Positions 22,773-25,384 of a stretch of 25,384 nt of DNA are shown here, piece by piece. The notes below the pieces were generated by a model, which did not search any database, had not been told where the DNA came from, and was given only the letters and a program-made list of their open reading frames with translations. A program made the position numbers and the translations under genes. The DNA lies in contig JBAUID010000196.1 in assembly GCA_049680625.1 (NCBI GenBank), forward strand, positions 1 to 25,384, written 5' to 3'. The stretch is from JAUIAI01 sp049680625 (GTDB lineage: Bacteria; Pseudomonadota; Gammaproteobacteria; Burkholderiales; Burkholderiaceae_E). How positions within the stretch are numbered: the first letter of the stretch is position 1; each line of letters begins with the position of its first letter.

Positions 22773-24502
22773 ATCGCTACTCCGGGGTTATTGTCGACCC
22801 CGACCAGTTTGGGCAGGTTTAGCTTGCGCAACGATAACTCTTTATTGGCTTTCAGATAGGTTTCAACAACTTCCCACGCAGGTTCTCCGCTAGCCCCTTC
22901 GGCTACCGGTGCCCAGCCAGCCACCCGATAGGTCTTGTCCGCTTCGATAAGTTTGTCGCCGAGCCTCATGTCGCTGATGCGCTTACCGGTATCAGCCTTT
23001 GGTTCGCAGGTGTAACTAAGCCCCCCTACCCGAACCATGTCACCACCTTGCTGATAATACGGGTCTGGGTTAAACAAGTTGTCAGCAACGTCTTCAAGCA
23101 CGGTCTTTATAAATTCACCGGTCATTTCAGTCACCGTGGTGTACGGATAAGTGATTGCCGTCTGATCCATAACGTGTTCCCGGGTAATTGCCTGGCCCGG
23201 AAGAATCGACGTCCCCCAACGGAAACCCGGTGAGAACGCTATTGGTGCATCTTTGACAGCCATCAAAGCATCCAGGATGACCTGGTCAAACGTGCCGTTA
23301 AAGTTGCCACGCCGATACAGCAACTCCTGGCTGACGGCGAGTTCTTCGGTCAGTTTGGCTTCGTGAGGTGCACGCACTGCCGCAATATGGTCACTCATCG
23401 CTTTGTCGGCCGGCAAGATATTTGCAAATACCGGTAGCAGTCGATATTCAAACCCAGCCACTTTGCCGCTGCTGATGTTTAAGTCCAGCACACCAAGGAA
23501 TTTTCCGTTCGAGCCGGCATTGGTGACCAGGGTTTTGCCACCGGGGTTCGTGACCGTTACCGGTGCCGGCATACCGTCATGGGTGTGGCCACCGAGAATG
23601 GCATCAATACCGCGCACCCGGGATGCCAGCTTGAGATCGACATCCATGCCGTTATGCGACAACAGCACAACGGCCTGCGCCCCTTTGGCACGGGCTTCAT
23701 CAACGGTTTGCTGCAAGCGCGGTTCGCGAATGCCAAAACTCCATTCCGACACCATGTGGCGCGGGTTGGCAATTGGGGTGTAAGGGAACGCCTGACCAAT
23801 AACGGCAATCGGTACGCCATTCACTTCGCGAATCGTGTACGGATCAAACACCGGGTCTTCGAAGTCGGTGGTTAAGACGTTCTGCGCTAAGAACTGCAGG
23901 TTACCGGCAAAGTCTTTTTCGATAATCTCTTTAACCCGATCCATGCCGTAGGTGAACTCCCAGTGGGCTGTCATGATGTCAACCCCAAGTAACTTGCAGG
24001 CATCAACCATGTCCTGCCCTTTGCTCCACAAGGCAGTCGCTGACCCCTGCCAGGTGTCACCGCCGTCTAACAGCAAGGCCCCCGGGCGAGATGCCTTGAG
24101 TTGTTTGACCAGAGTAGCCAGATGGGCAAAGCCGCCGACCTTGCCGTAAGTCTGCGCTGCTTTTTCAAAATTGAGATAGGTAAAAGCATGGGCTTGTGCA
24201 GTGTCCGCCGGAACACCAAAATGTTTCAGCAATGACTCACCCACCAGATGTGGCGGTCGGCCATTGGCCTCGTACAGCCCGAGGTTGACGTTTGGTTCGC
24301 GAAAATACACCGGCATCAGCTGGGCATGACAGTCGGTAAAGTGCAGCAGGCTCACATTGCCAAACGGCTTGATGTCGTACATCGCTGCCGCTTTGGCGCC
24401 GGCACCATCCGAGCCGGTAGCCCCTACCCCGGCATGGTGACTGATGGCCATGCCAGCCGCACTGGCAGCGGCCAGGACATTAAGAAATTCGCGACGTTCC
24501 AC
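22769..24502 (-). CDS. soxB: Thiosulfohydrolase SoxB
   Basis: SoxB is a periplasmic two-manganese enzyme that hydrolyses sulfate from the sulfur-loaded SoxYZ carrier. The 577 residues match the family. The N-terminus is a twin-arginine signal (RREFL at 3-7, Ala-rich core). The metallophosphoesterase motifs are HFTDCH (D57, H59), GGDTWQGS (D149), H180-W-E-F-T-Y-G, SHNG (H283) and GGHTHDG (H306, H308); the H-W-E-F-T-Y-G form is typical of SoxB and separates it from 5'-nucleotidases. The start is GTG at 24502, with GAGG (24510-24513) 7 bases before. It lies downstream of dsrE, from which it is separated by a 146-base gap with a long inverted repeat, and overlaps the GlcG-type gene. Confidence 0.96.
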   Translation of the reverse strand: MERREFLNVLAAASAAGMAISHHAGVGATGSDGAGAKAAAMYDIKPFGNVSLLHFTDCHAQLMPVYFREPNVNLGLYEANGRPPHLVGESLLKHFGVPADTAQAHAFTYLNFEKAAQTYGKVGGFAHLATLVKQLKASRPGALLLDGGDTWQGSATALWSKGQDMVDACKLLGVDIMTAHWEFTYGMDRVKEIIEKDFAGNLQFLAQNVLTTDFEDPVFDPYTIREVNGVPIAVIGQAFPYTPIANPRHMVSEWSFGIREPRLQQTVDEARAKGAQAVVLLSHNGMDVDLKLASRVRGIDAILGGHTHDGMPAPVTVTNPGGKTLVTNAGSNGKFLGVLDLNISSGKVAGFEYRLLPVFANILPADKAMSDHIAAVRAPHEAKLTEELAVSQELLYRRGNFNGTFDQVILDALMAVKDAPIAFSPGFRWGTSILPGQAITREHVMDQTAITYPYTTVTEMTGEFIKTVLEDVADNLFNPDPYYQQGGDMVRVGGLSYTCEPKADTGKRISDMRLGDKLIEADKTYRVAGWAPVAEGASGEPAWEVVETYLKANKELSLRKLNLPKLVGVDNNPGVAI

Positions 24503-24509
24503 GTTAGTG

Positions 24510-24513
24510 CCTC
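24510..24513 (-). promoter_or_regulatory. Ribosome binding site fixing the GTG start of soxB
   Basis: GAGG on the - strand, 7 bases before GTG at 24502. The resulting N-terminus places the twin Arg directly after Met-Glu, as expected for a Tat signal. Confidence 0.7.
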
Positions 24514-24589
24514 ACAAATTACGCGCAAACAAGCGCAGTGATTCCTGCCGCCCGATCATGTCGGTGACAAAAATCTTGAGTTGATCCGT

Positions 24590-24617
24590 CCGGACAGTGC
24601 GCAAGCGCACTGTCCGG
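24590..24617. other. Perfect 12-bp inverted repeat between dsrE and soxB
   Basis: ccggacagtgcg (24590-24601) and cgcactgtccgg (24606-24617) are separated by CAAG and pair perfectly. On the - (transcribed) strand it is not followed by T, so it is not a standard terminator. It may be an mRNA processing or stabilising hairpin that sets dsrE and soxB levels, or an operator. Confidence 0.85.
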
Positions 24618-24648
24618 TGTCAAAAAATGAAATCCAGCAAACCCCAGG

Positions 24649-25131
24649 CTAGGGCTTAAGGTAGGCAAAACCCTGTTGCTGCAAATGGGCAAGCTCGGCA
24701 ACACCACTTGGGACAATATCTTCTTTCTCAACCCCGTAGGTATCGCGCTCAAGCACCACCCCGCGACCCTTGACTGTATTGGCACAGACTTTGAACTTAA
24801 CCCCCTGCCCTTTCAAACCGTCAATTTTGGCTGCCATCACGTCGTTAGCGTTGGCATGTTTGAACTTCTTGAGAAAGTCCATTGACTCGGGCAGCAAGAC
24901 CAGTGACAAGCCATTGCCGTGCATGACAACCCGCAAATCGAGATTATCGGCACCCACTGCGTTGATGTGGTTTTGAATATTTCGTAGTGTTCCAACCTGC
25001 TTTTTCGGATCGTCGTAATTGACGTGATAAACCACTTTTTGCTTGCCATACCGACCTTCGGCATGAGCGGCACCAGTGAGCATGAGCAGAACCCCGAATA
25101 CAGCGGCCAGAACATATTTAATTTTTAACAC
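24649..25131 (-). CDS. Periplasmic DsrE-family protein of the Sox cluster
   Basis: A 160-residue protein with a signal peptide (hydrophobic core about 5-21, cleavage after AHA at 24). The mature part is a DsrE-like alpha/beta domain: strand KVVYHVNYDD, helix RNIQNHINAVG, strand LDLRVVMHGNGLSLVL, helix FLKKF and strand KFKVCANTV with Cys116 at the place of the sulfur-carrying Cys in DsrE proteins. Related periplasmic DsrE-like proteins occur in Sox gene clusters, with a suggested role in sulfur trafficking. The start is GTG at 25131, supported by GGGAG (25139-25143) 7 bases upstream. It lies between soxX and soxB. Confidence 0.88.
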   Translation of the reverse strand: MLKIKYVLAAVFGVLLMLTGAAHAEGRYGKQKVVYHVNYDDPKKQVGTLRNIQNHINAVGADNLDLRVVMHGNGLSLVLLPESMDFLKKFKHANANDVMAAKIDGLKGQGVKFKVCANTVKGRGVVLERDTYGVEKEDIVPSGVAELAHLQQQGFAYLKP

Positions 25132-25138
25132 GGCACAT

Positions 25139-25143
25139 CTCCC
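25139..25143 (-). promoter_or_regulatory. Ribosome binding site of the DsrE-like gene
   Basis: GGGAG on the - strand, 7 bases before GTG at 25131. A nearer ATG (25136-25138 area) is out of frame. Confidence 0.65.
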
Positions 25144-25148
25144 TGTTG

Positions 25149-25200
25149 GGTTAACCTGATTTCGGTTAACCTGATTTCGGTTAACCTGATTTCGGTTTAC
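25149..25200. repeat. Three 15-bp direct repeats, each with the palindrome GGTTAACC
   Basis: Unit ggttaacctgatttc occurs identically at 25149-25163, 25164-25178 and 25179-25193, with a diverged partial copy from 25194. Every full unit contains the perfect 8-bp palindrome GGTTAACC. It fills the gap between the soxX stop and the DsrE-like ribosome binding site. Confidence 0.9.
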
Positions 25201-25237
25201 TTGAAGACTGTTGATTTCTTAACGACTGATAGACCAC

Positions 25238-25384
25238 TTACTCGTTAACAACCGACTTCGGATCAAACAGCAAAGCCATCAGGTCTTTCAGCTCTGACTC
25301 TTTCAGAATGCCGCTGGCCCCGAACTTGGGCATTGCGTTGCACAAGTTGAAAGCATGGGAATTCCACAGACGGGCCCAGGTGTA
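25238..25384 (-). CDS. soxX: Sulfur-oxidation c-type cytochrome SoxX, C-terminal end (partial)
   Basis: The frame enters at the right edge and ends with TAA (25238-25240), giving 48 residues. NAMPKFGASGILKESELKDL, followed by a helix ending LLFDPKSVVN, matches the C-terminus of SoxX, where the Met of the MP-x-FG motif is the distal heme ligand. SoxX forms the SoxAX complex that joins thiosulfate to the SoxYZ carrier in the periplasm. The heme-binding CxxCH lies outside the window. The neighbouring dsrE-like gene and soxB on the same strand support the call. Confidence 0.83.
   Translation of the reverse strand, partial: YTWARLWNSHAFNLCNAMPKFGASGILKESELKDLMALLFDPKSVVNE

Noticed and set aside
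24590..24617. Intrinsic terminator between dsrE and soxB
   Set aside because: On the transcribed (-) strand the hairpin is followed by acggatc, not by T; the nearby T-run lies before it in the transcription direction.
25149..25200. CRISPR array
   Set aside because: Units are 15 bp and directly adjacent, without unique spacers; no cas genes are present.

Overview
The window looks like chromosomal DNA of a sulfur-oxidising proteobacterium, most likely a gammaproteobacterium of undetermined order. Three things suggest this: an elongation factor P with Arg32 beside its rhamnosyltransferase EarP, a K+-independent proton-pumping pyrophosphatase, and the edge of a Sox thiosulfate-oxidation cluster. 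I see no tRNA, rRNA, insertion sequence, phage gene or CRISPR array. Coding density is high and no gene-free stretch exceeds 300 bases.

Left part (1-9150, all on +). The tail of a probable adenylate kinase is followed by a 5.7-kb hppA gene. Its first third is a complete membrane pyrophosphatase. The rest encodes about 1,020 residues of Ala-rich heptad repeats, a Pro-rich hinge and an OmpA-like peptidoglycan-binding domain. A strong terminator closes the gene. A tight group follows: SDR dehydrogenase, KTSC-domain protein, earP and efp.

Middle part (9150-16080). A two-domain response regulator and a DUF3579 gene lie on -. argD-argF (arginine biosynthesis) lie on +. An ECF sigma factor on - faces a two-component pair on +, an OmpR-type regulator and a HAMP histidine kinase.

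Right part (16080-25384). A three-gene operon on - reads spermidine-synthase-like protein, DapA-like lyase, Bcr/CflA-type exporter, with overlapping stop and start codons at both junctions. The DapA-like protein lacks key DapA residues, so the operon may make and export an unidentified small molecule. On + there is a class I aminotransferase whose stop overlaps the start of an MscS-type channel gene. On - the Sox segment reads soxX (3' end only), a DsrE-like gene, soxB and a GlcG/HbpS-type gene overlapping soxB.

The most unusual object is the HppA fusion. M-PPase topology puts the C-terminus in the periplasm, where an OmpA-like domain could hold peptidoglycan. Near-identical protein repeats differing mainly at synonymous codon positions indicate that selection maintains the extension.
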